DNA from: an uncultured Collinsella sp.
GTDB taxonomy: Bacteria; Actinomycetota; Coriobacteriia; Coriobacteriales; Coriobacteriaceae
Length of the DNA: 23,760 bases
Reading direction: 5' to 3'
Assembly: GCA_938023085.1 (NCBI GenBank)
Contig: CALHDP010000008.1
Location: 1 to 23,760, forward strand
In this document: positions 1 to 7,615 of the stretch, in pieces
Numbering within the stretch: position 1 is the first letter of the stretch
How the letters are laid out: every line of letters starts with the position of its first letter
Notes under the pieces: generated by a model
Databases searched by the model: none
Told to the model about the DNA's origin: nothing
The model's input: only the letters and a program-made list of their open reading frames with translations
Position numbers and translations under genes: made by a program

Positions 1-107
1 CGGCAACCCGCGAGAGCCGGCAGGGCGTTTGGTGTCTCGCTGGTCCTCGGCTTTGCCTGCGGGATCGCTCGACTACCAAACGCCCTGCCGGCTCTCGCGG
101 GTTGCCG
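1..107. repeat. Perfect 33-bp inverted repeat with 41-nt spacer
   Basis: Positions 1-33 and 75-107 are exact reverse complements, separated by a 41-nt spacer (34-74). The arms are very GC-rich and the spacer can form only a weak inner stem around GGC-TTT-GCC. No U-run follows on either strand, so it is not a typical intrinsic terminator. The repeat touches the window edge and could extend further left. It could be a palindromic repeat of the REP type, a small MITE-like element or a structured RNA. The remaining bases, 108-239, hold nothing I can assign. Confidence 0.85.
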
Positions 108-239
108 ACCAAAACCACCTGAAGGGTCACATTTATCTGATAATTGAATCCCTGACGTTATGCTGCTCGCTGGCTGCGTCAAAACATTGACGGCTATGTG
201 GTTCAAGAGACGGCGGCATTACTGTCTATTTTTACAAGT

Positions 240-285
240 AAAGAGGCCCGTTTCCCTGGGTTGGGGAAACGGGCCTCTTTTGTTT
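240..285. terminator. Bidirectional intrinsic terminator
   Basis: A 17-bp perfect stem (240-256 pairing with 264-280) with a 7-nt loop is followed on the plus strand by TTTTGTTTCT and flanked on the other side by an A/T-rich run. It lies just past the 3' end of the minus-strand surface-protein gene, so it should end that transcript. It could also stop a plus-strand transcript entering from outside the window. Confidence 0.8.
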
Positions 286-324
286 CTGGGGTTGTGGATT
301 GGCGGAGACAATAACCGTTGGCCG

Positions 325-1323
325 CTATTTTGAGTTCTTGAGGCGGCGTACACCCGTGGCGGTTATTCCGAGGCCTGCGGCGGCGATTCCTGCGAGTGCG
401 ATTGCGCTCGGTGCTGTGTCACCCGTGTTTGCGAGCTTGCCGGCGGTCGTATTTGCTTGCTTGCTGCTGCTCGAGTTCGCCTGCTTGGTGGAGCTTGGTA
501 GGGCGTCTTTGCCGGTTGCAGGTGAGGCAACGGGCGGTGTCGCCTCGGCGGGTTGCGTTGAGCCGGAGGGAGGCACTGTCTCGGCAGGTTTCGTTATCTC
601 GGGCGAGGTGGTCTTGTCTGCCGCGGCTTTCGCCTCTTCGTATGCCTTGCAGGCGTCGTCATATGCCGCTTGCGCCTTATCCAAATTGTCGAGGAGCGCA
701 TCTCGCTTGGCTGTTTCCTCGTCGATGTGGGCTTTGACTTCCTCCGCCGCACTTTCGAATCTCTGAACCTGTCTTTCCTGGCTTTCGAGGCGGCGTTGGT
801 AGCTGTCAAGCGTCGTTTTGCAAGACTCTTCTTGCAATTTTGCCGCCATGATTTCGGAGCGCAACTGTTTAATAGCTTCGCTGGGCGCCTCGTCGCCGAG
901 TGCCTTAAGTGCCTCTAATTTTGCCTGAAGGCTGCTTACCAGGTTGCTGGCCTCGTCGTATTTGGCTTGGGCTGCATCGACGTTCGCTTGCATGGCGGGA
1001 AGGAGTTCCCTACATTCGGCGGCATGCGCCAGCATAATGTCGCGGAGCTCTTGATCACTGGCAATCATATTATTGATTCCCGCAATTTTCTCGGGACTTG
1101 CGGCGTCTTTTGCGGCTTCGAGGTTTTTGAGCGCTTCCTGCATGGCTGCATACGCTCTTTCTTTTGCGGCGGCCGCATCTTCCGTCTGCAAGGCAACTGC
1201 ACCGGTGGGGGCGCTGGTTTCTGCCGCGATCGCCGTTGCGGGGGCGATTCCCGCGACAAGTGCCGCGGAAAGGGCGATGCCCGCAGTTGCTCGTCTTGCT
1301 CTTCTTGCGAGAATGTCGTTCAT
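325..1323 (-). CDS. LANTG-anchored coiled-coil surface protein (copy 1)
   Basis: Predicted 332-residue secreted, wall-anchored protein. An arginine-rich start (RRARRA) and a hydrophobic stretch ending AIAAE form a signal peptide of about 33 residues. The middle, roughly residues 45-240, is rich in Ala, Glu, Lys and Leu and reads as long coiled coil. A Pro/Thr/Ser-rich stalk follows. The C terminus has LANTGD, a hydrophobic segment and the basic tail RRLKNSK, which is the sortase-signal layout; LAxTG motifs are typical of class E sortase substrates. The ATG at 1323 has GAGGTG just upstream. The gene is the downstream member of a tandem pair and has no clear promoter of its own, so it is probably read through from copy 2. 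Its ligand or function is unknown; a stalk, adhesin or wall-spanning scaffold is possible. Confidence 0.88.
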   Translation of the reverse strand: MNDILARRARRATAGIALSAALVAGIAPATAIAAETSAPTGAVALQTEDAAAAKERAYAAMQEALKNLEAAKDAASPEKIAGINNMIASDQELRDIMLAHAAECRELLPAMQANVDAAQAKYDEASNLVSSLQAKLEALKALGDEAPSEAIKQLRSEIMAAKLQEESCKTTLDSYQRRLESQERQVQRFESAAEEVKAHIDEETAKRDALLDNLDKAQAAYDDACKAYEEAKAAADKTTSPEITKPAETVPPSGSTQPAEATPPVASPATGKDALPSSTKQANSSSSKQANTTAGKLANTGDTAPSAIALAGIAAAGLGITATGVRRLKNSK

Positions 1324-1378
1324 CTCGGCACCTCATTTCAAGGGTTGGCGGCTCACTTGGTAGCACTAATGCTGGCAG

Positions 1379-2419
1379 CTATTTTGAGTTCTTGATACGG
1401 CGGGTGGCTGCGGCGGTTATTCCGAGGCCTGCGGCGGCGATTCCTGCTAGGGCGATTGCGCTTGGCGTTGTGTCGCCTGTGTTTGCGAGCTTGTCGGCGG
1501 TCGTAGTTGCTTGCTTGCCGTTGCTTGTGTTCGCTTGCTTGGCGGAGCTCGGTGCGGCGTCTTTGCCGGTCGCGGATGAGCCGGCGGGCTGCGCCGTCTC
1601 GGCCGGTTGCGCCGAGCCGGAGGGAGGCGTTGCCTCGGTGGGTTTCGTTATCTCGGGCGAGGTGGCCTTGTCTGCTGCGGCTTTTGCCTCTTCGTATGCC
1701 TTGCAGGCGTCGTCATAGGCCGCTTGCGCCTTTTTCAAATTGTCGAGGAGCGCATCTCGCCAGGCTATGAACTGGTCGATGTTGGCTTTATATTTCTCTG
1801 CAGAACTTTCACAGTCATTAACTCGTCTTTCCTGACTTTTGAGGCGGCGCTGGAACTCGTCAAGCTCCGTTTCACAATGATCTACATACGCTTTTGCCCC
1901 TACGATCTCATTTTGCAACTGCCTTATTTGCTGTTTAACAGTTTTGACAAGCTCCTCGTCGCCGAGTGCTTCGAGTGCCTTAAGCACCTCAAGTTTGTTG
2001 TCTAATTTTGCCTGGAGCTCGCTTACCCGGTTGCCGGCCTCGTCGTATTTGGCTTGGGCTGCATCGATGTCCGCTTGCATGGCAGGAAGGGATTCTTTCG
2101 ATTCGGCGGCTTGCGCCAACATCTCGTCGCGGTACTTTTGAAAACGGGCAATGTCATTATTAAAGCGCGCAATTTTCTCGGAACTCGCGGCCTTTTTTGC
2201 GGCTTCGAGGTTTTTGAGCGCTTCCTGCATGGCTGCATACGCTTTTTCTTTTGCGGCGGCCGCGTCTTCCGTCTGCAAGGCAACTGCACCGATGGGGGAG
2301 CTGGTTTCTGCCGCGATCGCCGTTACGGGGGCGATTCCCGCGGCAAGTGCCACGGAAAGGGCGATGCCCATAGTTGCTCGTCTTGCTCTTCTTGCTCTTC
2401 TTGCGAGAATGTCGTTCAT
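1379..2419 (-). CDS. LANTG-anchored coiled-coil surface protein (copy 2)
   Basis: Predicted 346-residue paralogue of the neighbouring gene with the same parts: signal peptide ending AIAAE, long charged coiled coil, Pro/Thr/Ser stalk, LANTGD, membrane segment and basic tail RRIKNSK. The signal peptide carries one extra RRA unit, explained by a 9-nt slippage repeat in the DNA. The first 70 and last 120 residues are close to identical with copy 1, while about residues 75-215 differ strongly and include a small insertion. The start codon at 2419 is preceded by GAGGTG. It is first in the two-gene transcript, 55 bases ahead of copy 1. No sortase gene is in the window, so anchoring would rely on one elsewhere. 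Confidence 0.88.
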   Translation of the reverse strand: MNDILARRARRARRATMGIALSVALAAGIAPVTAIAAETSSPIGAVALQTEDAAAAKEKAYAAMQEALKNLEAAKKAASSEKIARFNNDIARFQKYRDEMLAQAAESKESLPAMQADIDAAQAKYDEAGNRVSELQAKLDNKLEVLKALEALGDEELVKTVKQQIRQLQNEIVGAKAYVDHCETELDEFQRRLKSQERRVNDCESSAEKYKANIDQFIAWRDALLDNLKKAQAAYDDACKAYEEAKAAADKATSPEITKPTEATPPSGSAQPAETAQPAGSSATGKDAAPSSAKQANTSNGKQATTTADKLANTGDTTPSAIALAGIAAAGLGITAAATRRIKNSK

Positions 2420-2469
2420 CTCGGCACCTCATTTCAAGGGTTGGCGACTCACTTGGTAGCACTAATGTA

Positions 2470-2498
2470 AGTATATCAGGCGATTAACCCGCTCTTGA
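2470..2498 (-). promoter_or_regulatory. Extended -10 promoter of the surface-protein pair
   Basis: On the minus strand TATACT (2470-2475) is preceded by TGA, giving an extended -10 (TGnTATACT). A weak -35, TCAAGA (2493-2498), lies 17 bp upstream. It is about 50 bases ahead of the ATG at 2419 and lies just outside the duplicated block. Confidence 0.5.
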
Positions 2499-2521
2499 AT
2501 CTCGCCAGAAATGACGAGTTG

Positions 2522-2551
2522 TTTACGCTTCTTTTGGACTCACCGTACTAT
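2522..2551 (+). promoter_or_regulatory. Possible promoter of the ABC exporter operon
   Basis: TTTACG (2522-2527) and TACTAT (2546-2551) are separated by 18 bp, each matching four of six consensus bases. It sits 45 bases ahead of the chosen ATG at 2596, in the divergent gap shared with the surface-protein genes. No clear operator is visible. Confidence 0.35.
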
Positions 2552-2595
2552 CATGATTCGAATTGAGTGTGAATGATGATAGGGAGCGCCTTTTT

Positions 2596-4452
2596 ATGAT
2601 TGAGTTGCTCAGGCGTTTTGGTGGTAAGTTTCGCCGGTATATGGTGATCGGCCCTGCGTGCAAGTTGATCGAAGTGATCTTTGACCTGCTGACGCCGCTC
2701 GTGATTGCCCAGATGATCGACAAGGGCATCGGTGCGCACGATGTCAACGCCGTCGTCCACTACGGTATGCTGCTTGGCGCCATGGCCGTGATCGGCATCT
2801 CGTTTACGCTCGTTTGCCAAAAGATGGCGGCGCTCACCTCACAGGGCATGGGCACCGATATTCGCGGCGCGCTCTACGGGCACATCAATAAGCTGAGCTA
2901 TGCCGAGCTCGATCGCTTTGGCACGCCGTCGCTCATCACGCGCATCACCAACGACGTCAATCAGGTGCAGCTCGCCGTGGCGCTGGGCGTGCGCATGCTT
3001 ATCCGCTGGCCTTTCCTGGCGGTGGGCTCCATGGTTGCGGCCCTCGCCATCGACCTTAAGCTCGGCATTATCTTTTTAATCTGCACGCCCGCCATCGGCC
3101 TGGTGTTTTGGTTTGTCATGGCGCGCTGTATCCCGTACTACAGGCAGCTGCAGGCAAAGCTCGACCGCATTGCGCTTATCTGCCGCGAGGGCCTTTCGGG
3201 CGCCCGCGTGGTTCGCGCCTTCGTGCGCGAAGATCACGAGCGCGAGCGCTTTGCGCAGGCCGCCGACGACCAGGCCAATACTGCCATCGCGGTGGGCAAG
3301 CTCTCGTCGATTCTCAACCCCGTCACGTTTTTGGTGATGAACCTGGGCGTGTGCGCCATCCTGTGGGTGGGCGGCATCCAGGTCAACGTGGGCGAGCTCA
3401 CGCAGGGCCAGGTCATGGCGTTTGTGAACTACATGACGCAGACCCTGACCTCCATCGTGTACGTCGCCAACCTGGTCGTGGTCTTTACCAAGGCGAGCGC
3501 CAGTGCGTCGCGCATCAACGAGGTGCTCAATTGCGAGCCGAGCATCACCGACGAGGGCAACGAGCCGGTCGCCCTGCCCGAGCCGAACGCGGCGGGCGCA
3601 GCTGCCCCGGTCCCCGCGCTGAGCTTGAGCCACGCGAGCTTCTCCTTTGGCGCGGGCGCCGCCAATGCCGTCAACGACGTGACTCTGGATTTGCCGCTGG
3701 GCAAAACGCTCGGCATTATCGGCGGCACGGGCAGTGGTAAGTCCACGCTCGTCTCGCTCATCCCGCGCCTGTACGATGCGAGCACCGGCAGCGTGAGCGT
3801 GATGGGCGCCGACGTGCGCACCTGGCCGCTCGATCAGCTGCGCCACGTGGTCGCGACCGTTCCGCAGCGCGCGTCGCTCGTGAGCGGCACGATCCGCAGC
3901 AACCTAACCTGGCGCGATGAAGCTGCGACCGACGAGGAGCTCTGGGCGGCACTCGACATGGCGCAGGCGAGCGAGTTCGTGCGCAACAAGCCGCAGGGGC
4001 TCGATACCCCGGTCGAGGCGGGCGGTAAGAACTTCAGCGGTGGCCAACGCCAGCGCCTGACCATCGCGCGCGCCCTGGTGGGCTCGCCTCAGATATTGAT
4101 CATGGACGATTCTGCCTCGGCGCTCGACTTTAAGACCGACGCGGCGCTTCGCCATGCCATCCGCGAGCGCAGTGTGCGCGGTGCCGCCGAGGGCGGGCTG
4201 CCGCTCACGACCGTCATCGTGAGCCAACGTGTCTCGACCGTGCGCGACGCCGATATGATCTGCGTACTTGACCACGGTTCGGTCGCGGGCCTGGGCGCGC
4301 ACGATGAGCTCTACACGACCTGCCAGCTCTACCGCGAGATTTGCCAGTCGCAGCTTCGCCGCGAGGAGCTCGAGGGTCAGCAGGGGAGCACGACGCCCGC
4401 GTCCGCTCCGACCGCCCCGCATCCGTCTGCGCAAAGGAGGGCTGCTAAATGA
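2596..4452 (+). CDS. ABC exporter half-transporter, degenerate-site subunit
   Basis: A 618-residue fused exporter: six membrane helices in about residues 15-310, then a nucleotide-binding domain. Walker A GGTGSGKS starts at residue 376 and the signature FSGGQ at 480. In Walker B the catalytic glutamate is replaced by aspartate (D504-D505), and the switch histidine is replaced by glutamine (Q544 in SQRVST). This is the pattern of the degenerate subunit of heterodimeric type IV exporters such as TM287 and BmrC. The ATG at 2596 is chosen over TTG 2563 and GTG 2569 because AGGGAG lies nine bases before it. The stop overlaps the next start as ATGA, so the subunits are translationally coupled. The substrate is unknown: drug, lipid or peptide are all possible. 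Confidence 0.94.
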   Translation: MIELLRRFGGKFRRYMVIGPACKLIEVIFDLLTPLVIAQMIDKGIGAHDVNAVVHYGMLLGAMAVIGISFTLVCQKMAALTSQGMGTDIRGALYGHINKLSYAELDRFGTPSLITRITNDVNQVQLAVALGVRMLIRWPFLAVGSMVAALAIDLKLGIIFLICTPAIGLVFWFVMARCIPYYRQLQAKLDRIALICREGLSGARVVRAFVREDHERERFAQAADDQANTAIAVGKLSSILNPVTFLVMNLGVCAILWVGGIQVNVGELTQGQVMAFVNYMTQTLTSIVYVANLVVVFTKASASASRINEVLNCEPSITDEGNEPVALPEPNAAGAAAPVPALSLSHASFSFGAGAANAVNDVTLDLPLGKTLGIIGGTGSGKSTLVSLIPRLYDASTGSVSVMGADVRTWPLDQLRHVVATVPQRASLVSGTIRSNLTWRDEAATDEELWAALDMAQASEFVRNKPQGLDTPVEAGGKNFSGGQRQRLTIARALVGSPQILIMDDSASALDFKTDAALRHAIRERSVRGAAEGGLPLTTVIVSQRVSTVRDADMICVLDHGSVAGLGAHDELYTTCQLYREICQSQLRREELEGQQGSTTPASAPTAPHPSAQRRAAK

Positions 4453-6308
4453 ATCCGTACACTTCCTCCGGTTCGGTCGCCACGATGACGGCCAACGTGT
4501 CCGGTAACGATAACCTCAACGACCTGGGCGACGGTTCGCGCCAGCCCGGCGATCCCGAGCGCTATCCCGTGGGTGCGGTGACCCGCCGCCTGCTGGGCTA
4601 TGTTCGCCCGCATCGCATTTCGTTTGTAGCGTCGTTTGTGAGTGCCGCCGTCTCGGTGATCTTGCAACTCTATACGTCCATTCTCATCGGCGAGGGCATC
4701 GACCTTATCGTCGCCGCCGGGCAGGTGGACTTCGACGCGCTGCTGCCGCTTGTTACCAAACTCGCGCTCGTCGTGGTGGGGGCCGCGGCCTTCCAGTGGC
4801 TACAGGGCTATTGCGTTAACCGCCTGTCCTACGAAACGGTGCGCGACATGCGCGTGGAGGCGAGCGATAAGCTCAGCCGTATGCCGCTCAGCTTTATCGA
4901 CAGCCATGCCCACGGCGACCTTATGAGCCGCGTGGTCAACGACGTCGATCAGGTGGGCGACGGTCTGCTGCAGGGCTTTACGCAGCTCTTCACCGGTGTT
5001 ATCACCATCGTGGGCACGCTCGCGTTTATGCTCTCCATTAACCTGACCATGACGCTCGTGGTGGTACTCGTCACGCCGCTTTCCATTTTTGCAGCTGGTG
5101 CTATTGCCAAGCTTTCCAACAAAAGCTTTACGGCACAGCAGCGTATTCAAGGGCAGCTCGGCGGTCATATCGAGGAGTACGTAGGCGAGCAAAAGCTTGT
5201 CGACGCCTTTGCCTATGGTCCCAACGCTCAGCAGCGCTTCGATGCCCTCAATGCCGAGCTCTACACCGCGGGCGAGCGCGCGCAGTTTATGGGTTCGCTC
5301 TCCAACCCCGGCACACGCTTTATCAATAACATCATCTATGCCGTGGTCGCTGTGATCGGCTGCGTGGGCGTGATCACGGGCGTGCCGGCGACGCTTACGG
5401 TGGGCGGCGTGCAGATTTTCCTGTCCTATGCTAACCAGTACACCAAGCCGTTCAACGAGGTCACCAACGTCATTACGCAGATCCAGACGGCGTATGCCTC
5501 GGCGCGCCGTATGTTTGCGCTGCTCGATGCGCGCGAGCAGGAGCCCGATGCGCCAGATGCCGTGGAACTTGCCGCACCGCAGGGCGAGGTCGCCCTTGAG
5601 CATGTGGACTTTAGCTACGTGCCCGACCGCAGGCTGCTGCAGGACATCTGCATCGAGGCTAAGCCCGGCATGCGCTTTGCCCTGGTCGGTCCTACGGGCT
5701 GTGGCAAGACGACGCTCATCAACCTGCTGCTGCGTTTTTACGATATCGATGCTGGTCGCATTGTGGTCGATAGCCGTTCCTCGCGTGACTACACGCGCGC
5801 AAGCCTGCGCCGCGCCTTTGGCATGGTGCTGCAGGATACGTGGCTGTTCGAGGGCACGGTGGCGGAAAATATCGCCTATGGTTGTCCCGATGCCACGCGC
5901 GAACAGGTTGTCGAGGCGGCCAAGCGCGCGCACGCGCACAAGTTTATCGTGCAGCTGCCAGGCGGCTACGATACGGTGATCGGCGAGGACGGCGGCACGT
6001 TTAGCCAGGGTCAAAAGCAGCTGCTGTGCATCGCGCGCGTCATGCTCACCGACCCGGCGATTCTGCTGCTGGACGAGGCGACCTCGAGTATCGATACGCG
6101 CACCGAGCTGCAGGTGCAGGCGGCATTCGACGAGCTTATGGCCGGCCGCACAAGCTTTGTGGTGGCGCACCGCCTGTCGACGATCCGCAACGCCGACTGC
6201 ATTCTGGTGATGCGCGACGGCCAGATTATCGAGCGCGGCACGCACGACGAGCTGCTAGCGGCAGGCGGCTTCTACGCCGAACTCTACCGCAGCCAGTTTG
6301 CCCAGTGA
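4449..6308 (+). CDS. ABC exporter half-transporter, catalytic subunit
   Basis: A 619-residue partner of the preceding protein. An N-terminal cytoplasmic stretch of about 50 residues precedes six membrane helices and an ATPase domain. Walker A GPTGCGKT starts at residue 414, Walker B is canonical (D542-E543) and the switch His574 is present in AHRLST. Its signature motif is altered to FSQGQ (518-522), so it pairs with the degenerate Walker motifs of the first subunit to form the non-hydrolysing site, while its own Walker motifs form the active site with the partner's intact FSGGQ. The start overlaps the previous stop by four bases, with AAAGGAGG eight bases ahead. The pair most likely makes one plasma-membrane exporter. 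No substrate gene or dedicated regulator is next to it. Confidence 0.94.
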   Translation: MNPYTSSGSVATMTANVSGNDNLNDLGDGSRQPGDPERYPVGAVTRRLLGYVRPHRISFVASFVSAAVSVILQLYTSILIGEGIDLIVAAGQVDFDALLPLVTKLALVVVGAAAFQWLQGYCVNRLSYETVRDMRVEASDKLSRMPLSFIDSHAHGDLMSRVVNDVDQVGDGLLQGFTQLFTGVITIVGTLAFMLSINLTMTLVVVLVTPLSIFAAGAIAKLSNKSFTAQQRIQGQLGGHIEEYVGEQKLVDAFAYGPNAQQRFDALNAELYTAGERAQFMGSLSNPGTRFINNIIYAVVAVIGCVGVITGVPATLTVGGVQIFLSYANQYTKPFNEVTNVITQIQTAYASARRMFALLDAREQEPDAPDAVELAAPQGEVALEHVDFSYVPDRRLLQDICIEAKPGMRFALVGPTGCGKTTLINLLLRFYDIDAGRIVVDSRSSRDYTRASLRRAFGMVLQDTWLFEGTVAENIAYGCPDATREQVVEAAKRAHAHKFIVQLPGGYDTVIGEDGGTFSQGQKQLLCIARVMLTDPAILLLDEATSSIDTRTELQVQAAFDELMAGRTSFVVAHRLSTIRNADCILVMRDGQIIERGTHDELLAAGGFYAELYRSQFAQ

Positions 6309-6336
6309 GCAAGCCCGTGGGGCAAATTAATCAATC

Positions 6337-6399
6337 GACAGACGGTGGTTTACATCTGTCACGTAAGTACTAAGATATTCATCTAATAAATTGCATTAG
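6337..6399 (+). promoter_or_regulatory. Promoter and possible operator of the flavodoxin gene
   Basis: TTTACA (6349-6354) and TAAGAT (6371-6376) are 16 bp apart and form a plausible promoter. The -35 lies in the 12-nt gap of an inverted repeat, GACAGA (6337-6342) and TCTGTC (6355-6360). A second short inverted repeat, CTAAT (6383-6387) and ATTAG (6395-6399), lies just downstream of the -10. Both are placed where a regulator could block transcription. Confidence 0.4.
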
Positions 6400-6435
6400 T
6401 GGCTTTAGTTTTGGGGGAAACGAGGCAACGTGACT

Positions 6436-6987
6436 ATGACGTGCTCTCTGGTGGTTAACAGCAAGAGCGGTAATACCAGGATGGTTTCGGGCGCGATCAA
6501 GCGCGCTCTGCAGGCTGCGGGTGTTGAGTTTGTCCATGCCGCGGCGTTGAGCGACGATGCGGATGCAGATCAGGTCGCGCTCGAGGCGCAGGGCGCCTGC
6601 GCGGCCGACACGGTGCTCGTCGGTTTTTGGTGCGACAAGGGCGCGTGCACGCCTTCGGTCGCGGCGTTGCTCTCCGCCTTGCACGGTAAGCGCGTGTTCC
6701 TGTTTGGCACCTGCGGCTTTGGGGCCGACCAGAGCTACTATCAGCAGATTATCGACCGCGTAACTTCCAATTTGGCTGGGGATGCCGAGCTTGCGGGCTG
6801 GGCGATGTGCCAGGGCAAGATGGGCCCCGCGGTCAAGCAGCGCTACGAGGCCATGCTCGAGCAAGATCCCGACAACGCCCGATTTAAGATGCTGCTCGAC
6901 AACTGGGTTGCCGCGAAGGACCATCCCACCAAGGAAGATCTGGACAACATGGCTGCAGCCGCCAAAAAGGCCGTTTTGGGCGAGTAG
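6436..6987 (+). CDS. Flavodoxin-fold protein
   Basis: A 183-residue soluble protein. The N terminus reads as a first beta strand followed by the phosphate-binding loop NSKSGNT, the flavodoxin signature for FMN. The middle, VGFWCDKGACTPSV then GKRVFLFGTCGFG, resembles the Flavodoxin_3-type domain rather than classical short-chain flavodoxin; BilS-like flavodoxins are of this general type, but no bilirubin reductase gene is nearby. Role: probably an FMN electron carrier or quinone/nitro-type reductase; the substrate is unknown. The ATG at 6436 puts the loop at the usual distance from the N terminus and has GAGG ten bases ahead. A GTG at 6430 is possible but only four bases from the same GAGG. 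It is a single gene with its own promoter and terminator. Confidence 0.85.
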   Translation: MTCSLVVNSKSGNTRMVSGAIKRALQAAGVEFVHAAALSDDADADQVALEAQGACAADTVLVGFWCDKGACTPSVAALLSALHGKRVFLFGTCGFGADQSYYQQIIDRVTSNLAGDAELAGWAMCQGKMGPAVKQRYEAMLEQDPDNARFKMLLDNWVAAKDHPTKEDLDNMAAAAKKAVLGE

Positions 6988-7030
6988 CTTCGTCGTTCGC
7001 GGTCCTTCGTGCAAAACAATACAAATGTGA

Positions 7031-7060
7031 AAGCCTCGAAATTCTCGAGGCTTTTTTCTT
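7031..7060 (+). terminator. Intrinsic terminator of the flavodoxin gene
   Basis: A 9-bp stem (7032-7040 with 7046-7054) and 5-nt loop are followed by a run of T to 7059. It lies 44 bases past the stop codon. Confidence 0.88.
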
Positions 7061-7170
7061 GACACTCATAGGCGCAACCGTGGCAAGCGTTTGGGGTGAC
7101 ATTTTCCATCACCCCGATGACGAGACCGTCCTGGACGACACACTCGCATGCGTTCGCTGGATGTATGCAG

Positions 7171-7348
7171 AGTGGGACGCACTTTCCGAATGGATGGGGT
7201 TTCGGAAAGTGCGTCCAGGAATTTGCCTTTGGAGTGGGATGCAGTTTCCAGTTGAGGGCTCTGGCGGAAAATGCGACCCGGAATTTGCGATCGGAGTGGG
7301 ATGGAGTTTCCCAACGGGGCCGTAAGCGGAAACTGCATCCCATTCCGG
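7171..7348. repeat. Array of three hairpin units with 62-bp period
   Basis: The motif AGTGGGA begins at 7171, 7233 and 7295, an exact 62-bp spacing. Each unit has a left arm like GTGGGATGCAGTTTCC, a variable middle of about 16 nt, and a right arm like GGAAACTGCATCCC. Units 1 and 2 then share GGAATTTGC as a linker. Unit 1 has a perfect 16-bp stem (7175-7190 with 7201-7216), unit 2 a poor one, and unit 3 a 20-bp stem (7292-7311 with 7328-7347) with one wobble and one mismatch. Since 62 is not a multiple of three, the open frames across it are not a conserved coding repeat. It lies in the gap between two convergent genes. Confidence 0.85.
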
Positions 7349-7378
7349 ACATGGGACTGCGGACACGGTTTCCGGATG

Positions 7379-7403
7379 CAAAAAGGCCACATGACGTGGC
7401 CTT
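7379..7403 (-). terminator. Intrinsic terminator facing the LtaS-like gene
   Basis: An 8-bp stem AAGGCCAC (7383-7390) with GTGGCCTT (7396-7403) and loop ATGAC is followed on the minus strand by TTTTTGC. A second hairpin with the same stem and a different loop occurs at 7511-7531, also with a T-rich minus-strand tail. Both lie downstream of the minus-strand gene ending at 7616. Confidence 0.7.
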
Positions 7404-7458
7404 CAACTTATATATGTTCGGCGATACACCCAAGACAAGCCACGCCCCAACATCAGGG

Positions 7459-7588
7459 CGTCTGTCCAGGCGGAGGCATGTAAGGTTCATCGCGAGTTCC
7501 GCACGCAAAGAAGGCCACTTAATGTGGCCTTCGTCTTGCGCAGGACTGTCCGAGCAGGGAACCTTATATGCCTCCGCCTGGACAGACG
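7459..7588. repeat. 130-bp inverted-repeat element with nested hairpin
   Basis: Arms 7459-7488 and 7559-7588 are 30 bp long and complementary except for one pair that would be G-U in RNA. The 70-nt centre contains the hairpin AAGGCCAC/GTGGCCTT (7511-7531), extended by further pairing of CGCAA with TTGCG. Size and terminal repeats are compatible with a MITE-like element, but I see no convincing target-site duplication. It could also act as a two-way transcription barrier between the convergent genes on either side. Confidence 0.8.
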
Positions 7589-7615
7589 TTTCAGTTGTGG
7601 CTCAGCACCTAGCAG

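Larger units (their letters stand above)
324..2467. repeat. Head-to-tail gene duplication (two units)
   Basis: Unit 1 spans 324-1371 and unit 2 spans 1378-2467, separated by only six bases. Both begin with the 3' end of the coding region and end with the same leader of about 48 bp containing the ribosome site. The leader copies differ by one base over that length. The promoter-like bases beyond 2467 were not duplicated, so unit 1 inherited the ribosome site but not the promoter. Confidence 0.85.

Noticed and set aside
113..134. A possible decayed copy of the AACCACC/AAGGG/TCACATTT palindromes
   Set aside because: The pieces resemble parts of the hairpins at 10981 and 13466 but do not pair with each other; chance similarity is likely.
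7171..7348. CRISPR array
   Set aside because: Only three units, the repeats are long self-complementary arms that diverge between units, and there are no cas genes.
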